The position numbers and the translations under genes were made by a program. DNA of 23,208 nucleotides from Helicobacteraceae bacterium (lineage in GTDB: Bacteria; Campylobacterota; Campylobacteria; Campylobacterales; Sulfurimonadaceae): the NCBI GenBank assembly GCA_027056525.1, contig JALUKO010000251.1, positions 1 to 23,208 on the forward strand, given 5' to 3'. This document shows, piece after piece, positions 1-9,656 of this stretch (position 1 is the first letter of the stretch; each line of letters starts with the position of its first letter). Under the pieces are notes generated by a model. The model did not search any database. It was not told where the DNA came from and worked only from the letters and a program-made list of their open reading frames with translations.

Positions 1-1173
1 ACCCATAATTGTTGCCGCTACTGGAGCAGTTTTTATCATGCCTGCAAATTTATTGTAACTATGGTCTGAACTTTGACCTACAGGCAGATGTTTCTGACGA
101 GAGATCCACAGCATACTAAACGCACCAAGGTTTGTAAAACTAAACAGAATCCAGTACAAGAAAAGTGCACTGTTTGCCTGTGTAGTTCCTATGAGAATAG
201 CAACCATTACAAAACCGGCATGAGAGATAGAACTATATGCGAGCATACGCTTGACATCTGTTTGCACAAGCGCCCAGATATTTGCAGCGGTCATCGTTAG
301 CACTACAAATATATAAAGCACCACTTCCAGCCATACAACGCCACTGTTGATCAAAAACTCAAACATTCTCATAACAACAATAAATGCTGCGATTTTTGGA
401 ACGATAGACATATAACCCGCCATTGCAGCACTTGCACCCTCATAAACATCAGGTGCCCATGTGTGAAATGGAACAAGTGAAAGCTTGAAACCAAAAGAAG
501 CAAGCATAAACACAACAGCGACAAGGACATAACCCATATCAGCATAGTTGTTAGCTTCTAAAATCGCTGCGATTTGACCAAGTTCAACTGAACCTGTAAG
601 TGCATAAAATATCATTGCACCAAAACTAAAGAAACCTGCTGCCAATGCACCCATTGTAAAGTATTTAACAGCTGCTTCAAAAGATTTGTTACGGTTATGC
701 ATAGCAATCAATGTATAAAGTGCCAAAGACGCTGTCTCTAAGCCAACAAAGATCAAGATCAGGTTATCTGTTGCCACCATAAACTGGAAGCCCGAGATCA
801 TAAATAAAAAGAGTGCAAAAAATTCAGGGTATGAAAATTCATGAAATCTTTTATGTGTCAATGCCAAAGGTATAAACAATAACGATGCCCCGACCAAAAT
901 AAATTGAGAGAGTATCGCAAGACCATCAATAAGCATAACATCAAAAACACCCATAAGCGTGCCATCTTGAGTAAAGACACCTGCTGAACTCAGAAGAGCA
1001 CTAAAGTCTATCAACAAAAAGAGTAAACTGATGCCAACATATAATGTTTTATCAAGATTACTTTTTGCTATATCTATAATCAAAATTAACAATGCACCTA
1101 TGATAGGAATCAACATTGGCGCAAGAGTCATTAGGTTTAATGACTCCAAAGAAACATTTACTGGCTCTAACAT
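1..1173 (-). CDS. nuoN: NADH-quinone oxidoreductase subunit N (partial, 3' end outside window)
   Basis: Membrane-arm proton-pumping subunit of respiratory complex I, related to Mrp antiporters. The reading frame opens with an ATG whose first base is also the last base of the nuoM TAA stop (TAATG overlap), behind a GAGGGGG ribosome-binding site inside the nuoM end. Exactly 391 codons are open to the window edge; the family is usually about 480-500 residues, so roughly 100 C-terminal residues are missing. Family stretches visible in the translation include VGLETASLALYTLIAMHNR, EAAVKYFTMGALAAG, SLVPFHTWAPDVYEGA and MLAYSSISHAGF, the usual Glu- and Lys-bearing helices of the pump. It is the last nuo gene in the usual order. 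Identity is near certain; only the truncation limits the call. Confidence 0.96.
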   Translation of the reverse strand, partial: MLEPVNVSLESLNLMTLAPMLIPIIGALLILIIDIAKSNLDKTLYVGISLLFLLIDFSALLSSAGVFTQDGTLMGVFDVMLIDGLAILSQFILVGASLLFIPLALTHKRFHEFSYPEFFALFLFMISGFQFMVATDNLILIFVGLETASLALYTLIAMHNRNKSFEAAVKYFTMGALAAGFFSFGAMIFYALTGSVELGQIAAILEANNYADMGYVLVAVVFMLASFGFKLSLVPFHTWAPDVYEGASAAMAGYMSIVPKIAAFIVVMRMFEFLINSGVVWLEVVLYIFVVLTMTAANIWALVQTDVKRMLAYSSISHAGFVMVAILIGTTQANSALFLYWILFSFTNLGAFSMLWISRQKHLPVGQSSDHSYNKFAGMIKTAPVAATIMG

Positions 1174-2756
1174 TAGTGTGCCCCCTCTACTGAAGTTATG
1201 CTAATATCAACCTCTTCAACCTCTTTTATAAGGTTTGGAATTCTTGATTTAGCTTCATCTGTAATAGCTTTGTCGTGCATCAACTGCACAACTGACTCTA
1301 CACTATTGTTTATCGGTTCTAAAATAGGTTTTGGATATATACCTAACCAGATGGTGATAATCGATAACGGAATAAGAGCAACAAGTTCTCTTTTATTTAC
1401 ATCCGGAAGATTTTTATTTTTCTCATTTGTAACTTCACCAAAGAACATTTTTTTGTAAGCTGTCAACATATAGATTGCACCTACAATGATTGCTGTTCCA
1501 GCGATTAAAGTGATCATATGAGATTGTTGATAAAAACCTAGTAAACTCAAGAACTCACCAACAAAGTTTATAGTAAGCGGTAAACCTACCGAAGCCATTA
1601 ACATAAGCCCAAATATAGCTGCATATCTCGGCATAACTGATGCCAAGCCGCCAAATTCGCTCATCATTTTTGTATGACGTCGATCATAAATGACCCCGAC
1701 TAATAAAAATAGTGCTCCAGAAACAACTCCGTGAGCTATCATCAAGAAAATAGAACCTGTAATACCCTCTACATTTAAAGCAAATGTACCTAGGATGATA
1801 ACACCCATATGTGAAATGGAACTGTACGCAACAACCTGTTTAATATCTTCTTGTGCATAAGCAACCATCGCCGTGTATATAATCATCACTATCGCGATAA
1901 TTGCAATTGGGAACATGAAATATACAGATGCATCTGGAAATAACGGCAAAGAAAAACGGATAAATGCATATGTACCCATTTTTAAAAGAATTGCCGCCAG
2001 GATTACAGAACCTATTGTTGGTGCCTGACCATGTGCATATGGCAACCATGTGTGAAATGGAAACATTGGAACCTTGATTGCAAAACCGATAAAGAAAGCA
2101 GCAAATAACCAAAGCTGAAAATTTTCCGGCAAAATCAAGCGATACCAGTCAAGTATTGCAAAACTCCACACACCAACACCCGTCATCGGATCAATCGTTG
2201 CCTGATAGTAAAAATATGCCATGAAAAGCATACCTACCAGCATTACCAAAGAACCTGCAAAAGTATAAAGGAAGAACTTCACAGATGCATATATGCGTAA
2301 TGGTCCACCCCATGCACCAATGATATAAAGCATTGGCACAAGTGATAATTCCCAGAAAATATAAAACACAATAGCATCAAGCGCAACAAACACACCAACC
2401 ATTGTCATCTGTAAAAACAGAAGCGTAATGATCATGTTCTTTACATTCTTAGTATCGGTTAATGAAGCGATACCTATCATGGTAAAGAATGCTGCCAAGA
2501 TAATGATAAACAAAGAGATACCATCAACACCTAAAATGTAGTTGATACCAAATGATGGAATTAATGGAATGAATTCCATAAACTGCATACCCGATACAGC
2601 AGAATCAAAACCAAACCAAAGCCATAAAGCCAGTACAAATTCGATCGCTGAAACAGCTATACCATAAGCACGAATACTATCTTTATGAATTACAAACCCA
2701 AACATTGCTGCCAATGCCGGAAAGAATATTAAAATCGATAAAATATGGTCTAACAT
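1173..2756 (-). CDS. nuoM: NADH-quinone oxidoreductase subunit M
   Basis: Antiporter-like proton-translocating subunit of the complex I membrane arm, 527 residues (typical size), almost entirely hydrophobic helices. The conserved glutamate lies in FWELSLVPM (E136), a conserved lysine follows at about K160, and the broken-helix signature is HTWLPYAHGQAPTIGSV, followed by LLKMGTYAFIRFSLPLF. Canonical members have LPDAH where this one has LPYAH, a mild deviation. A second lysine-rich turn (DIKQVVAYSSISHMG) matches the family. The gene starts 3 nt after the nuoL stop and its TAA shares one base with the nuoN ATG, so translation is probably coupled. Confidence 0.97.
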   Translation of the reverse strand: MLDHILSILIFFPALAAMFGFVIHKDSIRAYGIAVSAIEFVLALWLWFGFDSAVSGMQFMEFIPLIPSFGINYILGVDGISLFIIILAAFFTMIGIASLTDTKNVKNMIITLLFLQMTMVGVFVALDAIVFYIFWELSLVPMLYIIGAWGGPLRIYASVKFFLYTFAGSLVMLVGMLFMAYFYYQATIDPMTGVGVWSFAILDWYRLILPENFQLWLFAAFFIGFAIKVPMFPFHTWLPYAHGQAPTIGSVILAAILLKMGTYAFIRFSLPLFPDASVYFMFPIAIIAIVMIIYTAMVAYAQEDIKQVVAYSSISHMGVIILGTFALNVEGITGSIFLMIAHGVVSGALFLLVGVIYDRRHTKMMSEFGGLASVMPRYAAIFGLMLMASVGLPLTINFVGEFLSLLGFYQQSHMITLIAGTAIIVGAIYMLTAYKKMFFGEVTNEKNKNLPDVNKRELVALIPLSIITIWLGIYPKPILEPINNSVESVVQLMHDKAITDEAKSRIPNLIKEVEEVDISITSVEGAH

Positions 2757-2759
2757 CTA

Positions 2760-4652
2760 TTAAACTCCTAAGTATCTAACTGCAAGTGCGAAAACTACAG
2801 CTAAGGATAATAAAGCAACAGTACCTGCCACCATCCATTTAAGCATAGTAGAAAGGTTACCACTTTGCATATCTCTTGTGTTCTCACCGGTATTGTAAAT
2901 AAATTTAGCTATACCGTCTACCGTTGCATCCACGAGAAGAATATCCATCTCTTTCCAGAATGCATGTGACATCTCTCTGTATGGTTTTACAAAATAGTTT
3001 TCGTAAAAGTGAGGGATATAGTACTGGTTATACAGAAGTTTGTAGATAAAACTTTTTTCCATATCAGAACTTCCATCTGGAACACTAACTTTAGAGAATG
3101 CATATTTTTTATACGCAAATGCAATAGCAGCAATAACAAAAAGTTGTGTACCTATGGTCATGATCCAGTATGTAATCTCACTGTGAACATGATACTCCGT
3201 AGCCGGCAGAAGAGCCGTTACCATTTCAAAGTACGTCATTTTCATAGCCCCTGCAACAATAGCAAGCAGCAATAATGGACTCATTGCGACTAACATAAAT
3301 TTATATGCTTCATGTGGATGGATACCAAAAAGTTTGTATCTCTCTTCACCATGAAAAATCAATGCTACAAGTCTAAATGAATAAAATGCCGTTAAACCTG
3401 CAGTGAAAAGCAGTACACTGTATATGATGTAATGGTGTTGCACAAATCCAACTTCCAAGATAAGATCTTTTGAGAAGAAACCTGCAAGTGGGAACAAACC
3501 GGCTAAGGCGACAGATGCCAAAGTCATCATCACAAATGTTCCCTTCATAACCTTACTAAGACCACCCATTTTAAACGGATCAAGTTCATCATGCATTGCA
3601 TGCATAACATTACCCGCACCCAAGAACAACAACGCTTTAAAAAATGCGTGTGCCATAAGGTGAAACAATGCGACCCAATACGCACCCAAACCGGCAGCCA
3701 CGAACATATAACCAAGCTGTGAAAGCGTTGAGTATGCAATGATTCTTTTCATATCGCGGTTTACAAGTGCCATAGAAGCAGCAAACATAGCAACAAAAGC
3801 ACCAAGTGATGCTATAAACAATCCAACATCAGGGATGAGATCATACAAAGGATTGGCACGAACAACCAAATATACACCGGCTGTTACCATTGTCGCCGCG
3901 TGAATAAGTGCAGAAACAGGAGTTGGACCCTCCATTGCATCAGCAAGCCAAGTATGAAGTGGAAACTGAGCAGATTTACCCATAGCACCGATAAACAAGA
4001 AGATCCCCATCCAAGTTAATATCTCAGTATCAAGTGATGGCATAACGGCAAATGCCTGATCGTACTGAAGTGTACCCGTATTCCAATATACCAAAAAGAT
4101 ACCAATAAGCATACCAAGGTCAGCAATACGGTTCATGATAAATGCTTCATTGGCTGCCCATGTAGCACTCTCTTTATGATACCAAAAACCGATAAGACCC
4201 CATGAACACAGACCAACACCTTCCCAACCTATGAAAAGACCTGCAAAGTTATCACTCATAACAAGAATCATCATTGAAAAAACGAACGCTGACAACCAAG
4301 CGAAAAAGCGGTTAAATCCCTTATCATGATCCATATAACCGATAGAGTAAACATGAACAACAGTTGAAACCAAAGTTACAACCATCATCATAGTAACACT
4401 TACCTGATCAACCACAAAACCAAAAGGTATATAAAGATCTCCTGTAGCCATCCATGTCATCATCTCGACATGTATCGCTCCACCCGTTTGAAGAACATAT
4501 GCCAGAAGAATACTACTCGCGATAAAAGAGATAAACAGCAATAAGCTCGGAACCACACCAGCGATCAATGTCTTAGGAGATGCAGCAAAAAGCGTAGCAA
4601 ACAAAGAACCAACCAGTGGTGCAAATAATGCTATATATAAAAACATTTCCAT
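2760..4652 (-). CDS. nuoL: NADH-quinone oxidoreductase subunit L
   Basis: Distal proton-pumping subunit of complex I with the long lateral helix, 630 residues (family about 610-650). The pump signatures are present: GWEGVGLCSWGLIGFWY with E144, HTWLADAMEGPTPVSALIHAATMV (positions about 237-260), and the DMKRIIAYSTLSQLGYM segment. The C-terminal part contains charged loops and final hydrophobic segments consistent with the amphipathic connecting helix and a last transmembrane anchor. The ATG lies 4 nt after nuoK and the stop 3 nt before nuoM. Nothing in the sequence suggests inactivation. Confidence 0.97.
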   Translation of the reverse strand: MEMFLYIALFAPLVGSLFATLFAASPKTLIAGVVPSLLLFISFIASSILLAYVLQTGGAIHVEMMTWMATGDLYIPFGFVVDQVSVTMMMVVTLVSTVVHVYSIGYMDHDKGFNRFFAWLSAFVFSMMILVMSDNFAGLFIGWEGVGLCSWGLIGFWYHKESATWAANEAFIMNRIADLGMLIGIFLVYWNTGTLQYDQAFAVMPSLDTEILTWMGIFLFIGAMGKSAQFPLHTWLADAMEGPTPVSALIHAATMVTAGVYLVVRANPLYDLIPDVGLFIASLGAFVAMFAASMALVNRDMKRIIAYSTLSQLGYMFVAAGLGAYWVALFHLMAHAFFKALLFLGAGNVMHAMHDELDPFKMGGLSKVMKGTFVMMTLASVALAGLFPLAGFFSKDLILEVGFVQHHYIIYSVLLFTAGLTAFYSFRLVALIFHGEERYKLFGIHPHEAYKFMLVAMSPLLLLAIVAGAMKMTYFEMVTALLPATEYHVHSEITYWIMTIGTQLFVIAAIAFAYKKYAFSKVSVPDGSSDMEKSFIYKLLYNQYYIPHFYENYFVKPYREMSHAFWKEMDILLVDATVDGIAKFIYNTGENTRDMQSGNLSTMLKWMVAGTVALLSLAVVFALAVRYLGV

Positions 4653-4656
4653 ATTA

Positions 4657-4965
4657 CTATCCTCTCATACTTGTCATAGTTTCAAGGTCAATATTTCCAT
4701 GACGTTTATGCCAAACAATCAATAGACCAAGTCCTACAGCCACTTCTGATGCAGCGATCGCTATTACGAAAAAAGCAAACATCTGACCTGTCAAGTCACC
4801 ATAGTAGTGTGAAATCGCAGCAAAAGCGATATTGACCGAGTTGAGTAATATCTCTGTTGCGAAAAACAGCAAAAGTAAATTCTTACGACGCATTACCCCT
4901 ATTAAACCAATTGCAAAAAGAATAGTTGATAATACCAGGTAGTGATTTAGTCCAATTTCCATCAT
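4657..4965 (-). CDS. nuoK: NADH-quinone oxidoreductase subunit K
   Basis: Small three-helix membrane subunit of complex I (MrpC-like) in the central proton channel region. It has 102 residues, the normal size. The two membrane glutamates important in the family are visible: E38 in FATEILLNSVN and E74 in AASEVAVGL. The gene starts with two consecutive ATG codons, so the real start may be the second. Its start overlaps the nuoJ stop by 4 nt (ATGA type) and nuoL follows after 4 nt, so it sits inside a translationally coupled J-K-L block. Confidence 0.97.
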   Translation of the reverse strand: MMEIGLNHYLVLSTILFAIGLIGVMRRKNLLLLFFATEILLNSVNIAFAAISHYYGDLTGQMFAFFVIAIAASEVAVGLGLLIVWHKRHGNIDLETMTSMRG

Positions 4966-5531
4966 AAAAGTACCTTTTTATTATTTTCATCTTCTTTAAT
5001 CTTATCATCACTTGTAAGAGTAAGAGAGATATCCATTTTTTTACCGGCAAGAACGATTCCCGCTATCATTGCAACAAGTAACATCACTGCAGCAACTTCA
5101 AAAGGAACAAGGTACTTGGTAAATAAAACCATACCAACCTCTTGTGTATTTCCTGCACCCTCTGTCATTGGATAGAGTGCAACTATATTATCACCGACAA
5201 TCGGAGCAGCAAAGATCACGACCACCAAAACAGCAGCAAGTACACCCATACAGACAACAATGAACTTATTTCCCTGTTTCTCTTTAACATCTCTTGTTGT
5301 ATCAAAGAACATCATACCAAATGCATAAAGAGCCATGACGGCACCGGAATAAACAACGATCTGTATCGCACCTAAAAAGTCAGCACCCAGTATAAAGAAA
5401 AATGCTGATATAAATATCATCCCTGCCGCTAATGCTGTCAACGCATACAACGCTTGCGATGTTGTTACTGCTATAAAAAACATCGTAATCGTCAAAAACG
5501 AAAACAGATAAAAAGCAATTGCTTCAAACAT
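4962..5531 (-). CDS. nuoJ: NADH-quinone oxidoreductase subunit J
   Basis: Membrane-arm subunit of complex I, 189 residues, five predicted hydrophobic segments and a charged C-terminal tail rich in Lys, Asp and Glu. The family signature around the third helix is visible as GAIQIVVYSGAVMALYAFG (about positions 54-72), the flexible helix involved in coupling. It starts 11 nt after nuoI and overlaps nuoK by 4 nt. No unusual feature apart from the hydrophilic tail (about 25 residues), which is common in this lineage's relatives as far as I know. Confidence 0.95.
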   Translation of the reverse strand: MFEAIAFYLFSFLTITMFFIAVTTSQALYALTALAAGMIFISAFFFILGADFLGAIQIVVYSGAVMALYAFGMMFFDTTRDVKEKQGNKFIVVCMGVLAAVLVVVIFAAPIVGDNIVALYPMTEGAGNTQEVGMVLFTKYLVPFEVAAVMLLVAMIAGIVLAGKKMDISLTLTSDDKIKEDENNKKVLL

Positions 5532-5542
5532 AACCTAACTCC

Positions 5543-6160
5543 TTAATATGCTAGAGGTGTTTTCTTAACACGCTCATCTTCATGTGGTGTAATAGCACCA
5601 AAACCTTCAAATTCTAGCTGTGCTCCAGCCTTCATTTTATCAATTGGTGTCAACATATCTTCATATAGTAAGAAATGCTCTCTTTGATCAGAAGCATTCT
5701 CATATTCACCACCGTGTGTAATTGCAAGTTCCGGACAAACTTCAGCACAATATCCACAAAAAATACAACGACCAAGGTTAATGGTATATTCACTCACCTC
5801 TTTACGAGAGTTCTCATCTATTTTTGTATCTATACGAATACAATTTGATATACAAATCTTTTCACAAAGTCCACAACCGATACATCTCTCAGCATCACTT
5901 TCCCAAAGTCTTTTCATCTCATGCACTGCACGATATCTTGGACCAATAGGCATTTTCTCTTCCGGGTAACTGATCGTGTGTTTGTTAAAAACGATCATCT
6001 CTCTAAGAACTACCCAAAGACCGACAAAGAGCTCTAGCCTGAAAGTTCTCTGTACTACTCTTTTAAACTTATCCCAGCCAGTTGTAGGATAATCTTTAAT
6101 GTCTACTTGAAAGTAACCATCTTCACTAACATTTCTGTTATTAAATTGCTCATTATTCAT
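5543..6160 (-). CDS. nuoI: NADH-quinone oxidoreductase subunit I, two [4Fe-4S] clusters
   Basis: Ferredoxin-like subunit that carries clusters N6a and N6b between NuoG and NuoB. It has 205 residues, about 20-40 more than many NuoI proteins because of longer N- and C-terminal ends. The ligands are visible as C93-x2-C96-x2-C99-x3-C103 (followed by Ile instead of the usual Pro) with an additional C107, and C132-x2-C135-x2-C138-x3-C142-Pro. The CIFCGYCAEVCPE motif is textbook NuoI. The N-terminal region contains an amphipathic stretch (FRLELFVGLWVVLREM) that would lie on the membrane next to NuoH. Gaps are 10 nt to nuoH and 11 nt to nuoJ. Confidence 0.97.
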   Translation of the reverse strand: MNNEQFNNRNVSEDGYFQVDIKDYPTTGWDKFKRVVQRTFRLELFVGLWVVLREMIVFNKHTISYPEEKMPIGPRYRAVHEMKRLWESDAERCIGCGLCEKICISNCIRIDTKIDENSRKEVSEYTINLGRCIFCGYCAEVCPELAITHGGEYENASDQREHFLLYEDMLTPIDKMKAGAQLEFEGFGAITPHEDERVKKTPLAY

Positions 6161-6170
6161 TCATATCCCC

Positions 6171-7166
6171 TTAAAACATCATCAAAAAGCCAGCGATTAC
6201 AACATTAATCACAGCAACCGGCATTAGTACTTTCCAACATAACCACATCAACTGGTCAGGTCTTACATCTGGCCATGCAGCTCTTGTCCACAAAAAGAAG
6301 AAGAAGAAAAATGCGACTTTACCAAGCAATGCCAATGCACCAAGGAAACTTCCATCACCATAACCACCTAAGAAAAGTAAAGGGATTACAAATGAGATAA
6401 AGAACATATTTGCATACTCACCAATAAAGAAAAGACCCCATCTCATACCTGAATACTCAGTACCAAAACCATCAATAATTTCATGGTCATTTGCTATAAG
6501 GTGAAATGGTGTACGACCGGTTTCGGCAAAAGCAGCGATCCAAAATAAAATAAATGCTACAAATCCAACACCATACATGTTAAACACGATCCATCCATTT
6601 TCAATCTGGTAGTTATTAAAATCCACCAAAGACAATGAACCCACCATCATAATAGGTGCCAATATAGAAAGCCCCGTTACTACCTCATAAGAGATAAATA
6701 CAGCAGCACCACGAGCCGCTGAAAGCAGTGAGAACTTATTGGCTGAAGCCATACCTCCAAGAAGCGGTCCGTAAAGACCGACACCCATAATTCCCAAGAT
6801 ATATAATATACCGATATTAATATCTGCAACAATTGGATGCACTTCGTATCCAAAAAGTGTGAATGATGGTAAAAACGGTATTGCTGCAGCTGCCATAAAA
6901 GCGGTAGCTGCAGTGATTACCGGTGCTATCTTAAAGATACGACCAACAACATTTGTAGGGATAATATCCTCTTTTGTAAAAAGTTTTACACCATCTGCCG
7001 CCACTTGAAGTAACCCATACGGTCCAACATACATCGGTCCTAAACGGCGTTGCATAAACGCAAGAACCTTTCTTTCAAAATAAGTACCAATACCTGCTAG
7101 AGCAGAAAATATAAGTAGAATTACAACGACCTTGATAACCGTTTCTATTAAATATGCTGTATCCAT
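6171..7166 (-). CDS. nuoH: NADH-quinone oxidoreductase subunit H
   Basis: Membrane subunit that forms the quinone chamber with NuoB and NuoD. It has 331 residues, typical length, with about eight hydrophobic helices. Signatures visible are FERKVLAFMQRRLGPMYVGP, GLLQVAADGVKLFTKED, and AETGRTPFHLIANDHEIIDGF followed by SGMRWGLFFIGEYANM. Near the C-terminus the usual R-x-R-Y-DQLM segment reads DVRPDQLMWLCWK. A run of seven phenylalanines precedes it, encoded partly by a GAA/AAG-type triplet run on the plus strand at about 6298-6312; such a tract could vary in length by whole codons. The gene begins 3 nt after nuoG2. Confidence 0.97.
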   Translation of the reverse strand: MDTAYLIETVIKVVVILLIFSALAGIGTYFERKVLAFMQRRLGPMYVGPYGLLQVAADGVKLFTKEDIIPTNVVGRIFKIAPVITAATAFMAAAAIPFLPSFTLFGYEVHPIVADINIGILYILGIMGVGLYGPLLGGMASANKFSLLSAARGAAVFISYEVVTGLSILAPIMMVGSLSLVDFNNYQIENGWIVFNMYGVGFVAFILFWIAAFAETGRTPFHLIANDHEIIDGFGTEYSGMRWGLFFIGEYANMFFISFVIPLLFLGGYGDGSFLGALALLGKVAFFFFFFLWTRAAWPDVRPDQLMWLCWKVLMPVAVINVVIAGFLMMF

Positions 7167-7169
7167 ATA

Positions 7170-9656
7170 TTACACCTTTTCAATCGAAGCTGTTGCAAAG
7201 CGATATGAGCTAAACAGAGCTTCTGAGTTTATTTTAGAATCAAATGTCGGTAAACATGCTATATCACCGGCGATCTTGTTATCGCTTACTATAGTAACTA
7301 CCAACTCACCTTTTTCAGTCTTAATTCGTACACTTTCACCCTCATTAAGATCTGATTTAGCCAAGTACTCTTCACTCATATACACACCGCTTAACTCATC
7401 GAGGTTTGTTGCTTTATGAGTAAACTCAGTAAATTGTCTTACAGGATTTGCCAAGTAGATCAATGTACCTTCCATTTTTTCTTCATTAAACGGTTCTACA
7501 CTTTCATCATCACTTGTTTGTACTTTCAAGTTTTCAAGCAGATAACCTCTCATCTCAGTACCGTCATTTTCATAATGGTTTGGAAGGTTGTCAAACTCTT
7601 GCGCTTTAAACCCTGCTTCAACAGGAAGATGCACTGTATAATCAATGGTATTTTCAGCTTCCAAGCCAAGTGCATTTGCAATATCGTTGAGTTCATACCC
7701 ATGATACGAAAGTGCTGCATTTGTAGGGTTTACTCTTTTATTTACAGAAGTAAGTGTCCCCTCTTGCTGATTCATCGCCGGCATATCCAGATCACCATCA
7801 CCTAAAGCCGATAAAGTGAAAGCTGCTTTTGTATTATAACCTATAGTATGTACACCTCTCTCATCATCCAAATCACAAATGAGTGCTACACCCAAAGAAT
7901 TTGTCAAAGGTGGAATTATAGTAACTTCAAACGCAGTATATTTCTCTATAAGCGCTACTAAACGAGCCAAGTTTTTAGAGTTTGGATGCGTATAAAGGTC
8001 CGGTCCTACCATAAGTGCAAATTTATCTTTTTTCTTCAAATTTTTTGCTAAAGTTTCATCAAATTTTGCAGGTACATTTAGAAGTTCTAACAAGCGGTTG
8101 TCATCAACTTCCACCTCTTTAGAAACTTTTTTGGAAACCATTTTGGATTTCTCTACTTCAATCTCTTCCTCTTCACCTGTCTCTTCATTAACTTTTATCT
8201 CTTTTACTATTTCAATAACTTTCTCTTTTACAGTTTCGGTTACTGTTATCGTTTTCATCGAGTGAAATGAAGCCAGATACTCAGCTAAAGACTCCGGAAG
8301 TTTGGATTTGTCGGCAAACAGATCCAAAACAAGGTATAAAACCGCCTCTTCTTGAAGTGGAGCATGAGTGACACTCATGATACTTTTACCCATGCCGTCT
8401 ATAATCGGATCACTTACAGGATGGAAGTAAAGTCCCGCACCCTTGTTCACCGTCATTGAGTTGTTCAGAGCATATCGTGCGTTTGGATTGTCTGTTTTTA
8501 AAGCTGAGCCGACAGAGATCACAAAGTTGGAGTTATGAACAACTTTTAGATCACTTCCATACAACGACGTACCACTGATTTCAGAATAATCTTTTAAGAA
8601 GGTTTGAAATGCTTTGGCTTCTTGATTTATCAGCTTGAAGCCGAGTTTCTCTTTCATCTTTTGCAAGATCAGTGCTTCTTCATTTGTAATGCTTGAAGTA
8701 AACTCTATGGTGTCAGCTTTTTTAAATGCCTCTATTGCTTTTTCAAAAGCTTTCTCATCACGTGAGGCAACCTTATTCTCATAATCAAAACCATAACGCC
8801 CGGCTCCACAAAGAGAAACATAATTCCATTCATTCATTACACGATAGATCTTATCCTCAGGATTTGCCACACTAGTATGCTTGACATCATATGAGATTTG
8901 ACAACCTGCCGAACAGTGACCACATGTAGCGGGAACCTGATTAAGTTCCCAGGCGTTTGATGTGTACATAAAATGCGTATCTACCAAAGCACCCACCGGA
9001 CATACCGCAGAACACTCACCACAAGATGTACAATCAAGAACATCCGTGCCGTTTGTAAGACCAATAACAGATTTATTCAGTTTATTCCACATAGCGTATG
9101 CATCTTTTGGCATAGACTCTTTATACTCGGCATTGAGTGCATCAGCTCCACGAGGGATAGTTTTTAAAGAGTTATCACCTATCATATCTTTACAGGCTGT
9201 AACACAACGCTCACATACTATACACAAGCCCGGATCATAGTGAAGGTGTCCCCAGTCATGAGAACTTCTATCAACATCTTTTACAGCATAGCTTTGAGAA
9301 TCTACACCGATCTCTAAAGTATAGTTTTGTAGTTCACATTCTCCAGACTGATCACATACACCACATTGAAGAGGATGATTTACATCATACACTTCCATAA
9401 TAGCGCGTCTTTCAGCTTCAATAGTCTCAGTCGATGTTGTGATACTCATCCCGTCTTTTGCTTTTGCATTACAGGCATACACCTGTTTTCCATCAGCTTC
9501 TACAAGACAAATACGACAAGCAAGCGTTGGACTACACCTTGTCAAATAACAGATCGCCGGAATAAAAATATCGTTAGCACGAGCGGCATTTAACAGATAC
9601 TCACCCTCTTGCGTCTGAATCTCTTTTCCATCAATGTTTATAGTAATTTTACTCAT
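7170..9656 (-). CDS. nuoG: NADH-quinone oxidoreductase subunit G, second paralogue (NuoG2)
   Basis: Iron-sulfur subunit of the complex I input arm, 828 residues. Ligand sets visible in order: [2Fe-2S] C36, C47, C50, C62; His-Cys3 cluster H94, C98, C101, C107; a two-cluster ferredoxin motif C145-C148-C151-C155 and C209-C212-C215-C219-Pro; N7-type set C245, C248, C252, C283. The rest is the degenerate molybdopterin-oxidoreductase fold, including the family motif PAMNQQEGTLTSVNKRVNPTN's core NQQEGT. It differs from its upstream paralogue by about 35 extra residues between the two ferredoxin motifs and by a Lys/Glu/Val-rich insertion at about residues 468-519. The start overlaps the end of nuoG1 by 8 nt, with only a weak GAGAG ribosome-binding site, so coupling to nuoG1 is likely. 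Which paralogue is the standard complex I subunit cannot be told from the window. Confidence 0.93.
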   Translation of the reverse strand: MSKITINIDGKEIQTQEGEYLLNAARANDIFIPAICYLTRCSPTLACRICLVEADGKQVYACNAKAKDGMSITTSTETIEAERRAIMEVYDVNHPLQCGVCDQSGECELQNYTLEIGVDSQSYAVKDVDRSSHDWGHLHYDPGLCIVCERCVTACKDMIGDNSLKTIPRGADALNAEYKESMPKDAYAMWNKLNKSVIGLTNGTDVLDCTSCGECSAVCPVGALVDTHFMYTSNAWELNQVPATCGHCSAGCQISYDVKHTSVANPEDKIYRVMNEWNYVSLCGAGRYGFDYENKVASRDEKAFEKAIEAFKKADTIEFTSSITNEEALILQKMKEKLGFKLINQEAKAFQTFLKDYSEISGTSLYGSDLKVVHNSNFVISVGSALKTDNPNARYALNNSMTVNKGAGLYFHPVSDPIIDGMGKSIMSVTHAPLQEEAVLYLVLDLFADKSKLPESLAEYLASFHSMKTITVTETVKEKVIEIVKEIKVNEETGEEEEIEVEKSKMVSKKVSKEVEVDDNRLLELLNVPAKFDETLAKNLKKKDKFALMVGPDLYTHPNSKNLARLVALIEKYTAFEVTIIPPLTNSLGVALICDLDDERGVHTIGYNTKAAFTLSALGDGDLDMPAMNQQEGTLTSVNKRVNPTNAALSYHGYELNDIANALGLEAENTIDYTVHLPVEAGFKAQEFDNLPNHYENDGTEMRGYLLENLKVQTSDDESVEPFNEEKMEGTLIYLANPVRQFTEFTHKATNLDELSGVYMSEEYLAKSDLNEGESVRIKTEKGELVVTIVSDNKIAGDIACLPTFDSKINSEALFSSYRFATASIEKV

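Noticed and set aside
73..300. Plus-strand open frame opposite nuoN.
   Set aside because: Antisense shadow of a strongly supported membrane protein gene; rich in Cys, His, Thr and Lys as expected for a reverse frame.
5846..5884. Extra cysteine C107 and missing proline after C103 in NuoI as a sign of an altered cluster.
   Set aside because: All eight canonical ligands are present, and an extra Cys four residues after the fourth ligand occurs in ordinary NuoI proteins such as the E. coli one.
6298..6312. GAA/AAG triplet run in nuoH as a possible phase-variable tract.
   Set aside because: Unit length is three, so changes would not shift the frame; it only lengthens or shortens a phenylalanine run in a membrane helix.
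7416..7805. 129-codon plus-strand frame opposite nuoG2.
   Set aside because: Lies wholly within a confirmed iron-sulfur protein gene on the other strand, with no ribosome-binding site and no recognised family.
8080..8260. NuoG2 Lys/Glu/Val-rich stretch as a frameshift artefact.
   Set aside because: The frame is open on both sides and family motifs continue downstream in the same frame, so it is a true insertion.
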